Below are positions 10,701 to 26,500 of a stretch of DNA of 64,000 nt, piece by piece (the stretch's first letter is position 1; each line of letters opens with the position of its first letter). The stretch is from assembly GCF_013373865.1 (NCBI RefSeq), contig NC_050468.1:26430774-26494773 (forward strand). The letters are read 5' to 3'. Below the pieces are notes generated by a model, which saw nothing but the letters and a program-made list of their open reading frames with translations, was not told the origin of the DNA and searched no databases. A program made the position numbers and the translations under genes. Origin of the DNA: Monomorium pharaonis (Eukaryota > Arthropoda > Insecta > Hymenoptera > Formicidae).

Positions 10701-13700
10701 CGTAAATGTTTCCTCGTGAGGGGATTTATGTATATAGGCAGTGTTGTAATTGTACATGACAATGCAGTGAAGTTATACGTAAATCTGGTACACTCGGATT
10801 TGTCAAAATAGCTGAACAGTCGTACGTTAGATAAATAGCCAGACGTAGCCTAAATGATTTGCAGAACATTCGAGATCGTTAATTTTACAATTTATACGTT
10901 TGCAATAACATTCTATATAAAACGCCTGAGACGCCAGCATGTCTCGCGTGATTGTTCGTTGTGTCGCTACTTTAACTACTTTCTGCTATTATTTTTGTTT
11001 CTTGCTACCTGCTTATTAAACGCATGAACGTGTCAAGATTTCTCAGAACAATGCGTTCGCTCTTGTATAAGCGCAGCTGATCTCTCTTTCTCTATTATTA
11101 ATTGCCGCGAACGCTTTCGGAGCTTAAAGCACCAGTCGAGTTGATTGCGATCCAATCCACTTGAAATCGATGGTACACATCCGAGAGGGATATATCGTGC
11201 GGTAGTATAAAATCCTATGTCCTAAATAGGATCGGTTTTTGTGTACTACGGCACGGTTCATCTCGTAGAAAGAAGCGCGGGAAATTTAGAGCACCGAGCG
11301 TGCCATACGATTAAAACTTTCCGAGTTAAATTTCGTGAATATATACACACACACACACACAGCGTTTTTGATCTAAAGGGTGCACATGCCTTCCAATTTT
11401 AACTATTCGTTTTTAACTTTCCCCTCAAAGTGTGAAATTAATGAGTTTCACAATGACGATTTGCATGTTCCTGCTTTTTCGCGGAACAACACGACGTCGA
11501 ATACAGTAAATCGAAGACTGCGAAGTTGCAAAGAGAGCTCGCGCTGTTTAACAAAACGAGTCATTGTCTCGCTTATAGCGAGAGAACCAACACCACGATG
11601 TTTGTATCCCGTGCATTATGCGCGGTGTCGTATGCTTTCTTCTCTTTCTCTCTCTCTCTCTCTCTCTTTCTGTAAGTAGAATAATGTTTTTATCTGTGTA
11701 GTGCAAGTGCGTGCGGCATAAATTCCACCATCATTTGTATAAGCGTTTCTGCTTAACGACGCATTTTCACCGCATGAAGAATAATGGTGAAACGTGAAGT
11801 ATATTTTTTTCTTAGAAGTAGGATATTCTGAAGTGTTATTTTCTAGCGTGTTATTTTTTCAAATTTCGAAACGATAGTCTTTTAGATTAGAAAGTAAAAA
11901 TAAATGCATAAAAATTATAGAGGAAAAGGTGATCCCTACTTACTTAATCAACTAATTTTGAATAATTATTTTGGTATGAAAATTTTGAAAAAAAGCCTTG
12001 TTAAGGCCTGTTGAGAGATCAACTTAGGCGCCTACTAACCAAAATTTATTGTTAAACTTTTGTATAACTCGAAATGTGTAGATCCGAATAAAATATTAAA
12101 TATTAAAATGTAAAAATAACCCTATAAGTATAGTGCCTACAAAAGCCATAGTACTACTTCGTATTATATACATATATGTATATATTGTAGAGAGATGAGT
12201 GCGTGTCGTGTATTTTTCGCTGAAATATTATTTCATCACTTTCGAATTTATTTCTTTCATTCTCGAATATATTTGTTTTATTTCTTTGCCGTGTGATAAA
12301 TTTTTTCCATCCGTATAGCAAAATAACGTAGTCGATAAAACCAGTCGCGCAAAAATGATCCGACTCTATGACGTGTACTGGTCGCATCCGCGTGAAACCG
12401 CTTTTAAAAACCGCTGCTTTTATTTCGGATATCGGCATGTGTTTGTCGAGACACGAGGATATTATTGCACCTGCATCAGAATAGAGCTTGAAAGGCGCTA
12501 AACTTTGTTAGTATTGACTTAAAAAAAAAAAAAGAGTTTTATGTATTATAATAGCGTCGTGTTCATTAATTGTGTAGTCGCTTTCTGTTTCGTCTAAATA
12601 TATATAGTCTTTCTTGAATTCCCCTTTCTAAATTCTTCTCCACGTCAATTAAGTCGCTAACGAACTGCGATCCCTTATCCCAGCCACGAAGTGAAAGAAA
12701 CGTTAACACGTTGTGTTAAATCCAATTAGAGTCATTCGTTATCACACTATACAATATGTATATATGTGTTTGCAAATATTTGCAGCATATGGATATACTT
12801 ATTGGATTTTAAAAAAATTATCTATTTAATTGTATGTATAATAAGTCACTTTATTTATGTGTTTGAAGAATAATGTTTAATTAACGGAAGATATTAAAAT
12901 AAATAGAAAAGAATAATATTTTAATTGTAAATATCGTTTTATTTTAATATATATATATATAAATTGCTGCTTTTGTGAGAAAAGCAAAAACTGTATATGT
13001 ATCAGAATAATTATTTATAATATGAAATCTTATACATACATAAAAGATTTTGACCCATATTCTCGACTCATTTTTATCGATAAAAATGCTTTTGAATACA
13101 TGATTATGATTACATATGATTAAAAGTGCTTTTATCGATAAAAGTGAGTCGAGAATATGGGCCTTTATGTATAATTTTTAAAAATTATATATATTTTTTA
13201 CGAAAGTTTATTTGATCCTGCAAATATTTATGCCATTGATTCAAACATTTATTCCGGTTAAACGATTGATTATATAGTTATTTGTGCATCATTAATTCCC
13301 ATTGGTATTTCTGATGCGTTTAGAAAACTTTAATTCAGTTTAATCCTCTCGTACAACTTTCTGAATGATTTCTTTTGGATGATTGCTCGTGCAATTTAAA
13401 AGTTTTCCTTGTCCCGACAATGGTATCGCAGCACTTTTACAGAAATAATTCAAAATTAGAAGACACATGCTGAGGATTTACAGCACTTGGGAGCTTTCTC
13501 TGGTTATTTTCAGGTTTCCCCACTTATCTTCCATTGTAAAAGTAATTCAGATGAAGAATTCAGATGAAGAAAAAAACTACTATTTGCGACGTATATAGAC
13601 TTTTTGTTAAGGAAAAGAAAATACGGTACACAAAGATGCGATAAAAAAGATATTTTTATTGCCTTTATATTTTTATATAATTCTACGTAGAACGATAAAA

Positions 13701-16700
13701 TGAAGTTTTTACGGAAAAGCATAGTTAAAAAAGACCGTGAAATAAGGTCATAACAAGGCTTCTCTGATAATCTACATATATCAATCCATTATTATATCTA
13801 TCGATTAGCTGTAATAAGTATAATGTCAGTGTACGGCGCATATAAGATAAATGCATTGTCTCTATGCATTCCTCAAGGGAAAAGGAGTTATCAGTTAATG
13901 TGAACTGTTTCTTTCAACCTCGAAGTATGCACTTCAAAAATACATAACAGGAATATAAAGTTTGATTAATTGCTCGAGTACGCAAATGATTATTTAGATA
14001 GCGTCTTTTAAGGGTCACTCGTTATCGTGAAAAACGATTTTTTGACGAGTTATGTTAATCACGCGCGTATTACCGCATCAGCCGTGACTTAATAATTGAA
14101 TTATTAAAACATCATTCGGAACGCTTATTTAGTTGCTAATTAATTACACGATGCACTTCACTGCGTTTTCAGTCATAATAAAGAATTACATAGTATGATA
14201 TCGCATTGACCCACATTTCCGCCGCGCATTTAACACGCTGCGTACGACTGTGACGAGTCTTAGGTGTCTCACAGTTGTCAACACTCTATTCAGCTACGGA
14301 GAAACCATAATTTTAGAATTAATTTTTCTGACTGTATGCAATCAAAATTACAGCACGGAGACCATTCATTTAATTAAGCCGCACGCATGCTCAACAAGAA
14401 ATATTATTCTATTACCTCGCGGTGGTTCGAGAAGATTTTAACTTCAATTAATAATATTTTAATTTATACTTTAGCCATTGAAATATTTAAGATTGACAAT
14501 TAAAAAGTTTTGATGAGAGACATCGTCAAATCAGGTTTAATGAACAATCGACCGTGAACTTTTTAAAAAGAACGAATGAAAGGAATAAAATTTACGAGAT
14601 AGTTTGTACATGCAGAAGCAAATTAAATATAAATTTTCAGAGGTTGATAGACACAGAGTTGGCACGGGATGCGGTCGGAATATATGTGCTATTTTTGCCT
14701 GTATTTCTTGAAAATCTGAGTCATTACGAAAATAATGATGATTTTATTAGTTCATCTAAAATTAAGATATATACCACATGAAAAGATTTTAACATAGAAT
14801 GCGTTTGGAACGGCTGTTCTAAGAGTGCCCGTTTAAAACTGCATTACAAATGAAAGAAACGATGTCCATAATAGAACAAACGTTAAAGGAGTTAATACAC
14901 GTCATTTACTAATTAGAACACTTAATAAATAACATCAGTGTTAGATAAAGTAAACTGTAAGTTTCATGACGAGGGGAATAATAGCCTCGGCTCGGCGAAA
15001 CCGGCAGCAATTAATTGACATTTGAAATCAAAACGACAAGTGGTGAGAGAAACGGGGACAAAGGTGGGGTCGATGCTGCGATGGAACTCTTATATGTAAG
15101 ATAGCTGCGTAATGAGAGCATTCGCGTGTTAATACAGAGTTAGAGTAATTCATTGCTCATTCAGTGCCTTTGTGTCGTACGTTTTGCTGCTCGCGCTTAG
15201 AACGGAAAACTGAATTCAACGAGAATTTATCGGCGAGAAATCCTAATCTCTTCCGCCTTTTTCAACTCGCCACCTACGCGAAAATCTATTTGGTTTGCCA
15301 AACCAGTGACTTATACATCGCGAGAGAAAGCAATCAACTCACAAAATTTTACGGTTTTGCATAGTTTATTCATGCATTTTGCTGTCGCAGAAGGGAAGTA
15401 GTTTCACATTCTGGTGCAAGAACTTTCCTCGATTTAAATTTCTTTAGAACACAAAGAAATGGCTGAGAGAAAACACGCAAATGATAAATAATTTCAAAAG
15501 TACTAAAATATTGCTCGCGTAATAGTTGCTGTAATCGCTTGGATTTATTCCTTCGCACTCGTAAAACAAAATGGTACCGATAAGCAGAATAATGCATAGT
15601 AAATCTGTCCGATAAAGTAACATGTTCGAAAGTTATACAAAAACGATATTTCTCCATACATTTGACAGTAGGTTTTTACTTTAAGTTTTTACTTCGCGGA
15701 ATAGAAGTTTAATCTGAATTACATCTGTGTAAGATAAGTGGCGTTGAATTGCACCTTAGGCGACAGAATGGTAGACCGAGCTTTATAATCGGATCGAGAT
15801 AAGCGTTTCAAGTTAGTAGTAACTGCTTTGCCCGTCGTGCTTAACTTCCGTCAGCTGCGCCACTTTGAACCATGACCTTACGCGAAATCGTGTGTCTCCC
15901 AGACCCCCTGTTCGCCGGCTAGTCTCGGAATGAAAATCCCACGCGACGATGCGGCGAATCTCCAAATTTATAGTCGACGAGAAATCGATAACGGCGAAAC
16001 GCAGACAATAGAGAGAAAGAGCAGCTACGGGGAATTATTAGGCGTGTTAGAGAAAAAAATTTCCCCCAGCGTTCTCGTGCCAAATAGTAATAAGGGGAAA
16101 AAGGGACACAATTTGGAAACTTGTACTACTTACTCAAGGACGTTCGTAGAGAGAGATCTCTGAATATTTCTTTTATTTCTTCGCGTGGATCTCGAGATGG
16201 TTGGCTGAAATAATTTTTTTTCTCTTTTTTTTACCTTTCTCTCGTCTAATTACTTTCCTTAGAAGTTGAAATTGAATCAAATTTCTATACATATATTATA
16301 ATGAGAAGGAAATATTTTTATAAAAGTTATCTCAAGAAAAAAGGTTGTTTTTTTGTGCTTACATTCGTGATTATCTTTCTTCACGAAATGGATATGCATA
16401 AAGTGAAAACATAAGGTAGAAAATTAAATTAGAATCTCTATATAATGGCAAAAGGCCTTCCTTTTTGAAACTTACTTATAATCGCGGGCTAAAGGGAGAG
16501 ATTAGACCTACATATCCAAAGGTGAGAATCGCTTCTCCCGCGATTTTATATTTTGGCCGTGACCGAAATATAAAAATTGGCTTGGGCTTTTTTTACGATC
16601 GCGTCGCAGCCGGGAGCGGAAAGGGGGGAGGGGGGAGAGGAGGGTTCGATTCTCGTGGACCATTTACTTGGGAGAGCCGCGAGGAGATTTACGAGTGAGG

Positions 16701-19700
16701 CACGGACAGGCAGGGAAAAAGGAGGGAGAAAATTAGGAGGAGGCTGGCATGCGACGATAATGGACAATGTCCTGTCGCGTTGTCCCTGCGTGGAAGTGAC
16801 CGGCCGGCCGTGCTCGAGGACCTGACACCACTTCATACGTGATGATGAGGAAACGCCCGATTACAACGCTGCTCCGGCAGCCTCCGCGGCGAGCGTTACA
16901 TTAATATTTCTGCGTGTACCAACGCGGATGATTATGTTGATGCACGCGCGGAGATAGACGGGATATATATCGTGTTCCCGTGGGCATATTTGCCGAAGGG
17001 ATGGGAATTGAAAGGGTCACATAAAGGGATCGACCGTGCCGCCGTCTCGTGTCTGACACGTTGTAACACGTATCAATTGATCCGTTTATAACGTGTCACC
17101 GACACCTGTAATCGTTCCGATATCGTTTATCTCGACAGACAAACATTACATCACAACCCGATGATTATATCATATAATTTATTTCTTTTGATTTTATTTT
17201 TACTGTGCGTAATTAAAGAAATAATTTTCTTTTGCGCATTTCAAATTGTTTTGCAACGCGACAATGATGGTATATAAAAATTAGCTTTAGTTTAGTAGTG
17301 TTTGCTGTATGTTTTACAATTTATTATTTATAGTATGAGAACAATAAATCTTTTGTAAAAAAATATGAGTTTGTAGGGCTTTTGTGTGAACTTTCTAAAT
17401 AACTTTTTTTTTATGCCGTTCTAAACAAAATTTCCGCAGAATTTTATTATTTTCTATGTTATCGCGAGTTGGCAGAATCCGCAGACGTGATACATATTTA
17501 TACCGATATTCAATGTACATGCATTAAAGATAGATGAAATAGTTGTAACATAGTTCGTCCTATAATCCATTACACGTTTATAATTGCCTGCAGTTATGTG
17601 GTGCGAGAATATTTAATAACAATTACAGTTTGCATTCGATATGCCACTAGATCGTTTCGAGAGTAAATGCAAATTGACGCTTCCGTGTTTCGAATTTAGT
17701 TGCTTTAAATAATGGATATTTGAGAGTCGACGCGTAATCGAAGGATTTCCAAGAATTACGTAAAAAACCCAAATTCTTAGATGATGCTTTAACAAGAAAC
17801 GTGATGTAGGTTATACGCAGTAATATCTATTAGGTCATTTTCCCTCGCGCGGTTTTTTTAAATGTATAATTTAATAATTAAAATTGAAACATTCTAGAAA
17901 AATACTTTTGTCGACGTTGTTAGTCGGATTGCACTAATTTAGCGCGTTTTTTCTAACACGATATTCTTTTTCCTCTAGAGGTATGTAATTTAACAATTAT
18001 GTCCTCTCGAGCATACCTTCAATTATGTAATATCGGCCGTACCCATTTACACGGCACGGTGCTGCGGCGGGATCGATTGTTATGCGGGCTACCGATACGC
18101 AACCAAGAAAAAGCGAAAGTACCGTCGGTTATCGTTTCGAATTATCAATTGTGTATTCTGCGGATTAACGGATATGGCGTATAAGATAAACGGACATATG
18201 AAATTATCAGATGGAGCTGCGCCTCGTTTTAAGGACGATCTCTTGGCTCCTCAATTATCCCCAGTGTGCACAATGTGCGCGTGAGCCGTAATGCATCGCG
18301 CTGTATTAGCTACGGGAAATTGCGAGATTATATCACGCACGTATTCTGGCTTATAACTCTCGGCGACATCGATTCAATTATCATTATCGCGCACGGTGTT
18401 GATGATGCTTAACGTTTAAAATTATTGAGGAGGAGGAGGAGAAGGTAGGCAAGGAAGATTACTTATCGCTCGAATTACGACGGTGAAATTTAAAAAATAA
18501 TTAACTGGAGAGAAAAGTGCAGGGGCACTTCTTGCAGCTCGAGCGAGAATGGAAAATTACTAGTGCAAACTGTTCTCGACTATATAGGAGGAACGAGCGA
18601 TTGGGTTCGGAAAAACAACTGTGTGATTATTTCATTTGCATAATTTCAATCTTTCCGCGAGGAAAACGGCTTTTTATTTCGCACGGCGATGACGTGCGTC
18701 TGTCGATACTATATTTAGGATCTTAGAGATCACTCAATTCCGTACAAATTCTCGATTTCCTTGATTTGTGTGCCCCGATCGCGCGCACGACCTCGCGAAA
18801 TGAGTGTTTTCCGCGTCCTCTCCTCAAATCCACTCGCGGTGGCTTTCGCCTGCGCAAACTGGCAAGTAGTAACGGTAATTCATAAGTGGGCCGGCCGCCT
18901 CTTATCCTCCATGAGCAGGGCCACCACTCCATTCTGCGTTCTCGTCGCGGTCACTTGATCGTAATAATCGTAATGCCCGATGCTGCACCGTGTGTCGCCA
19001 TTCACACGCGTATCTATCGTCGCCACCATCGGGTATAGTCACGCGCTCTGAAACGGGAACCTTTTCCTCGAACGTCCTTGCTTTCGGAACGTTTGCCGAA
19101 AAAGTCTTCCGCGATCGCATTTCTTCCTTATAGAACGCGCTATCTCTTGTCCGCGATAAATGGAAAGCTCATTATCCTTCACGGTGGAACGCTCGTGCAG
19201 AATGCTGATAACTTTGACGGGTACTTTTTACCTGCTCGCGGGGAATAAGTTCTCGCTGTTTACCTCTGTGAATTTGATTTACCAGGTTTTTAGAGAAGTT
19301 GCCGTGAGGATTTCCTGAAGAATAATCTTCGAAGTTTTTGCTTCTCACAGAGACGAAGTCGTCACTCATAATTTCTCATCTATTTATTTTATTGATTAAG
19401 GATAAATGAAATAAATGTAAAAAGAAGAGAGCTAACACGACAAAGTCTAATTCATGATTTATTGAAACTACGAGACGACGTTTTAATTGCAGTCTCTTTA
19501 ATTACGTTAATTAATTTGAATTAAAATACGACGGTAAATTGTCTACCATGCCGAAGAACTGTGGACAAGTTGAATTAATGACGGAGGCGCACGTACGTAG
19601 CGAAAATGCTTTTCACTAAAAAAGCAAGGTTGCAAGTGTGTACTTGAAGTTTTACTTCGCGCTGGGATCAGGTGAAGATCGAAGAGAAGAACACGTACGG

Positions 19701-20499
19701 CCCATTGATGGATTGACGTTCGGAGAGATGGTGATCACGTTCGATTTCTCCCGTTTTCACCAGGTCGTTTTTCGCCGTCGGATCTTCGAATTAAATCCGA
19801 CAGAAAACTCCGGAACACGTTTACGCATCCGACGATCGATACGGGCATTTCTGAAAGTATTCAAATGTTCAAAAATCCCGTATTAGCGAGAACATAAAAC
19901 ATGAGATTCGCACAACGGTACAAAAATTATCTGATAATCGTACCGATTTGCCCTGTCACTTTCCTTGCAATAATAATAACATAGGATTATAGTTAAATTA
20001 TTATAGTCAAATAACAGTCCATAAACGATCGAGTTACGTCTGTGTAATATAGTTTTATGGCAGTTTTACAGCTTAGACAGTTTTAGAGTTTCTGGTACTT
20101 TCCAACACACTTACGGTATACTTTTATCGTAGCTGAAGTTCAATAATTTCAATAGTCTTTTTCTTTGTATTTACTTCACGGAACATTTTTGGAGTTTTAG
20201 ATACTACCACAATATGCTTCCCTTGAAGAGAAGTTTGATAGTTGGGGCTTTAGGTATTTGTACATCCCGCTTCATTTTGTGTCCGTGCCAAATAAATACA
20301 TTAATATATGTAAAAAAACGAATTAAAAAATGAAAAAATTAACGAATTATACGTTTTGTTATTAACTTCAACTGGCAATATCTCTATTAAGTTAGTTAAC
20401 CCCTCACTGACAATATTTGTTACAGTTTTAGAGTTTGTAGGCCACACTCGTTCATCGGAATCATGAAAAAAATAATATGTTTTCAGAAATAAGCTAAAA

Positions 20500-20545
<46 letters not shown>

Positions 20546-23500
20546 CAATTCAGTAGAACTAACATCGCTAGAATTTGGTTTAAAGACATGTAAGGATTGG
20601 AGTCTGTTTATTTCGGATATCGCCACTAAAGGTCTGTTAGATTGAAATCTTGTAAGTAAAATTAGATTTCTTGCTAATACAAGAGACGTTACAGCTTCAG
20701 TTCATTAACTTAGATTTCCCCGTCAATACACGACTTAATCTGTCGTCTCTCATTAACGATTGTCTTGGAGAAGAAGAGCAAAGAAAAAATCGATGTGTAT
20801 TAAATTTTTTTTTTAGTGGAAACTATTTTTTGTAGTACCCAGTGAAAATTGGGTCATAGATAAATCTAAAATTAAATTGTCTGCAATCTGTCCAACGAGA
20901 GAAACCCTCGATCTGTGAAAAGGCAGGCAAAGTGGTACCGTAGCAAAGTCTTAGTACTGTATATAAGTAAATATTTAATATAATATATACGACTGACTTT
21001 ACTGCGCGAACCGAACTACCGAACGAGATTTTGTCCAAGCCGAGAAAGTACTTTCTTGCTGAAATGTAAGTCACAGAATATAAGAAAACATATATAGTTA
21101 ATTTTATTACAGATTTTGAAATTTTAAAAGTTTCAAAATTTATGTAATTTTTTTTTATTTGAAATAATAAAAAAAATATTTATTGAAAGTTATGTACATA
21201 GCATAAAATACGTATAAAATATATAAGTTAATTTATATTATAATTTCTATTACTGTGTGTGCGTATCCTTAGATGTATATTCTTATATAAGCACGTAAAA
21301 AATATTTTAGTCTTAAAAATATTTCTTATATGTTCATAAATTACAATTTTATTACATTAATTACAAGGAAAATTTCGATTTTTGTCCCGTTTTCTTTCGC
21401 GTCGTGTTTTAATTTTTTTAAACGTGAAAATTTTTGATAAAATTTTTTATTCTATTGTATTTCTTTGTCTGCTTTCGCTTCTTTCCATCTCGATTTTGTC
21501 TTCGTCTTGCACTTTCCGCGTGCTTCCAAGAGGTTTGACAGACGAACCGCCGCTGGAAGCAAAGTCGTTTCTTTTTTCCACGCGACTTTCAATTCGATTG
21601 AATATTCCCATCCATCGCGATCGTTTACCTTTGAAAATTGTGTGACTGTCACGCGGAAGTGGAGCAGACGTCAATTTTCACAACAGTTATTTCATTGGCT
21701 GCGTATCAGCTCGTTACAGCACTCGCTATGGTAAGCGACATTTGTAAGAATTTGACAAGTTTTGCAATAGATTAATTAAGTATCACATAGATTTTATTAC
21801 ATTTATTTAATAAACGAACTTATATATTTTACATATTTTAAAATATTTTATAATAGAAGATGAGAAAAATAAATTTTGTTAGCAATAATCAAAATAGTAA
21901 TTTGATAGCAGATAATCAAAATGCTTTAATTAATATACACTGAGAAAAATGTTCGACTGAATTAGGCTTTCAAAAAGTAACAAACAGCTATTTACGATCA
22001 TTCAGATTGAGAAAAAAATCCAATCATTGGAAATATCATCGCAAATGAAATATCCTCCGGAAATGAACGGATTATTCCCTCACAGAATGATGTTATTTCT
22101 TTTTGACAAGATAATCCGATGATTCTTCTCTGAACGTATTTTTTCAGTGAAAGATTCCATGTTACAGAAAGTTGTTACAGTGTTTGTTTATTTTTTTATA
22201 CCAGTGAGAGTTTTCTGACAAGTAATAATTTGTTAATTTATTTTGTGTAATTGTCATAATTATGTATTGTAATTCTTATAAAATAAACTATATTAGGTCT
22301 TCAGAATTGTCTAATTCACATATTAAGTAGCAATTTAACGTCTTACATTTTATTGAAAACGCTACGCAAACAATTCTCCTAATTGAAAAGCTAAAGTGTT
22401 CACAGTTTAATTGAGATGTCCTTAATACGTGCTCTTGTTGAAGAAGATGATCCCAATCCTAGCTGAATATTCATTAGATTATCCAGGACGCATCCTTTCG
22501 GAATCGCGTGGTTAGACCAAAGCCTCTATAGTCCCATTGAAGATTCGTATCCATGACTTGCAACGCGCGCGAACGGTTCGTGATACCGAACTGTCGAAAC
22601 TTAGTGGTTCAATGGGCAGTTCAGAGATTTGGGTGCAACGCGAACAGACGTTTTCGAGACCCGAATTTCCCAGGATCTTGTTAGTTCCCGCATGTTCGAG
22701 TCCTCGCGAATCTCGACAGCTGTTTGTGATGCGCCCGGCCTAAAGTTATCGCTAGCCTAAATGACGACGGCGGGGGTGATTTCTTCGCTTGGTTTTCCCC
22801 GAGCGAGAGCTCCCGGAAAAATCGGTTTTTATTTCGGACTTTCGTCGTACGGGATCGAAACCGGGAAGCTCGCTATCGAAACAAGTCAGTTTCCCCGAAA
22901 AAGTTGCGCATTTGAGACATTTCTATTTCCTTTCGCGCGAGATATAGTCACATTCTCCGAGAATGATGCTCTGTGAGGACGGGACGGTTATCTTTCTTCT
23001 GCCGAAGCTTCGCTGAATTGAACTGGAATCGTGTGGGCGAGCGAGCGACGAAGAGACAACTTTCGTTTTTTGGCATCGTCAGTCGTAGAATAAAATAGCA
23101 AGCGGTCGAGTACGGGGAAGTACAAGAAGCGATGCGTTTACCATAGCGCTAGTGGCGTATTAAAGCCCGTCACAGGTATCTCTGCCAAACGATAATCCGG
23201 ATTGCCGACATCGATCGCACGAGCGTTTCCGCCTCCCATTGACCTTGAACGCCCACGTAAATCTGCTCTGAATGCAGAATCTCTTTCGCTCCATGATAAG
23301 TGGCCAGCATGGACAAAAGAGGAAACAAATCGCGAAAAGTGAGAACTGCTTGCTGGCGCCGCGGAATTAATCAGGATAGATACTTGTTTTTGCTTTACTC
23401 AAAAATAGCAGAAAAAATTATACGTATATTCTCTTTTTTTTTTTTTTTTTAACAGGGTACGTCAATTTATTTTAATTGCATTTTACATTTTTTTATTAAT

Positions 23501-26500
23501 ATTTTAAAATTATTTCAATAAAAATGCGAAAGTTTTACTGCATTTTTACAGCTTATTTTAAAGAGCGTCTTAACGAAAGTTGTAATTTTCCGTGTTAAGC
23601 TTCTTTGACTTTGAAAGATCTATAAACTGGCCAACGGTGAATAGTAAAACGGCAGTTAACACCCAAAGGATGGAAATAAAGCTGGAAGCGGCGAAGGATA
23701 CGTGTAGGATATGTGTGCACAGTTAGAATAATAGTCTGTCATTTCTAATAGTATTTTATTGGCGTGCTTTATTGTGTACAATTTACATTGCGGTTTACAT
23801 TTCTTAAAAATGTAAAACAAGACAATATCTATTCAACTGTAATACAATTTGTGTTAAAATATATATGTGTAAGAACTACTACCTAACAAATTATGAAGTA
23901 TTTGAATAATGCATTTTGTAATTGCTAAAATTGCAATTGTTCATTTATTAGTAAATACGTTATAATATTATTGACTATTAGAGAAATCGTGAGACATAAT
24001 AAGGAAAAATTATATATGTCATGTTTTACTATAATTTCAAGTTTGTACGTTATGTAAAATGTAAATGCAGATTTAAGTATGATTTTCTAATCTTATGACA
24101 TCGCGACCGTTAAATTGAACTCTGCGATCATTTGGCATCGATTGGGTTCGCCCTGACCTCCTGATCCCACCATCTTGAGCTAACCTTGAGACGGTCGCTA
24201 CAAATCATATTTTTTATTAATCTGAATTGGAAACTACACTTGTTTGGACTCGGCCTGATCTCGGCGTGTGTTTTATATCGCGGCAAAAAGGCGTATCCCC
24301 GCGCTGGTGAAATTACGGGTTCTCTCGAGGTCGCACGAATTTCATTTGCAGCGATTGCTTCTTAGCTTTATTGCTTCTTAACTGCAGTCGCTTGGGCGGT
24401 TCCGTGTGAGCTTAGGGTAGCCGAGATTCGAGAAGAGATCTCCTTTTCATATAGGCGAGTTATGTCGACGAGCTTAATATGAATCACGTTTTCTTCCAGT
24501 ATTGATCAACCGAATTTTGGTTAACCTTTCTTCAGATCACCTTGAAACGCTAGTGATATATTCCATCGTAAAGCATAAAGCTTCAATCATTCTACTGCGA
24601 TACAATAAGTTCACTGAAAAACGTGCGATAGGAGAAAATACTGTGATACAATGGTTTGTGGGTTGAAACGAATGTTTTGTAAACGCGTAATCACATTTTA
24701 ACAAAGCCAGTTCAATACCGACAGTTTCAGTAAAATCTATTCAAAAATATACATTATAGGAAAAAGTGAGAATGTTAAAAAACTTATAAACAAGGGATCA
24801 TATTACAATTGATGGGTTGTAATATAATTCTTTCGTTCTTTTGCTCTTAAATTACATATTGCATCAACGTGTAGGATATTTACGAGCTCGCAGGAAAAAT
24901 ACGCAAGAAGCATCTCCTCCAATGTCATCTCGTGTCATTAAATCGAAATATTTCATTTGAACAATATTCTAGTATCGAGGTAACATCAGCGTGCCAGTTG
25001 TTGAAACATATTCTTCAATATGTTTATTCAACCTTGGCCGATACTTCCATCCAGACGCAGCCTTGAAATATTGTTCGCAGCACGTGCAACGTGAATTCTC
25101 TTTGAGAATTTGTATCGTAACAAAACCCGCCGATAAACCTTCCCTTACAAAGTTTCAGTCGTATATAATAACTCGAGAGAAAATTGTGCTTACGGGACTT
25201 TAATGTAACTAGTGCAAACGTTCTCGTACTTTAATTGCGAGAAAGATCGTTCTCAGAATCGCGTAAGTGATAAAAGTGAAAAGCTATTAATACGAAAGTG
25301 ATAAAATATTGCCGGTTTAATAACCGGTCAGTAACCGGGCGGAATAAGTGCCTCAAATAAATAATTTGCATTATTACATAATAATAATTGCATACACGAA
25401 TATTATTAAATGTATATTAAAACATTTGTACACGGAGAGAATTTTCTCTTAAAAATTACCCTGAAAATCGTGGTAATTATGAGACAACGTAAACCTTGGA
25501 AAATTTTACCATACTTTTAATAAAATTTACAAAAATTTAGTAAAGTTTAGTAAAATTTTAAGAAAATTTGGCTAAGTTTTAGTAAATTTTGTTAGAAGTA
25601 TAGTAAAATTTACTAAAACTTAGCCAAATTTTCTTAAAATTTTACTAAACTTTACTAAATTTTTGTAAATTTTATTAAAAGTATGGTAAAATTTTCCAAG
25701 GTTTACGTTGTCTCACAATTACCACGATTTTCAGGGTAATTTTTAAGAGAAAATTCTCTCCGTGTATAGTAAAATTAGAAATTGTTAGAATCTGTTGAAT
25801 TTTTGTTCAGAAATTACGTGAAGATTGTCCAGTTATTACGTATAAAATTACTACAGGTAATATCTCATTCGACTCTGCTGTCATAAATCTCTTAGGTATT
25901 TCGTAATCTCATCGTCATTAGTCATTCATTCTATCATGAATCATCGAACTGTGTGAAGATAACTTTAGGAAAGACTACTTTCTCCCCACGTTATCACAAT
26001 ACCTTTATAAAAAATTCTTTGTGTAAAATTTGCGTTGCGCGTATGATAATGATAAATTGCCGCAAATATTTCTGAGAAACATAAGTTATTGATAGATTTT
26101 TTAATGTAACAATAGCGCCGGCACTTTGATTGACAAATGATGTTGAAGATCGATTTTATAAACTGTGCTAAAAGTCGACATCGATTTATATTTATATTTT
26201 GAAAAAAAAAAACAGGTTATTTATGCTTTATATCCTTCTGCTTATCGAGCGTCTTCTTTTATTTAATTATACAGCGTCTTGATTATATTTTATTTATCGG
26301 TCGCGGGAAAGTGGTGCAACAACGAAATTTTTATTTCGAAGTGTGAAGTGTGGGTGACATTTTTGCCTTCTTCAGGAGCGCGCTGGATGTTATTTAGCCA
26401 ACAGTGTCGAGTATCTTATTGATTACTCGGTCGCATATGCACGTACCCGCGCGCACGCATGCACACATGTGTGCACACTTGAGCTTCTCTCGCTTTCACG

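Noticed and set aside
16640..16660. GGTTCGATTCTCG resembling a tRNA T-arm
   Set aside because: No matching D-arm, anticodon arm or acceptor stem at the right distances.
23434..23460. T run followed by AACAG, resembling a splice acceptor
   Set aside because: No open frame or protein similarity follows, and the flanking exons of the gene join in phase without it.
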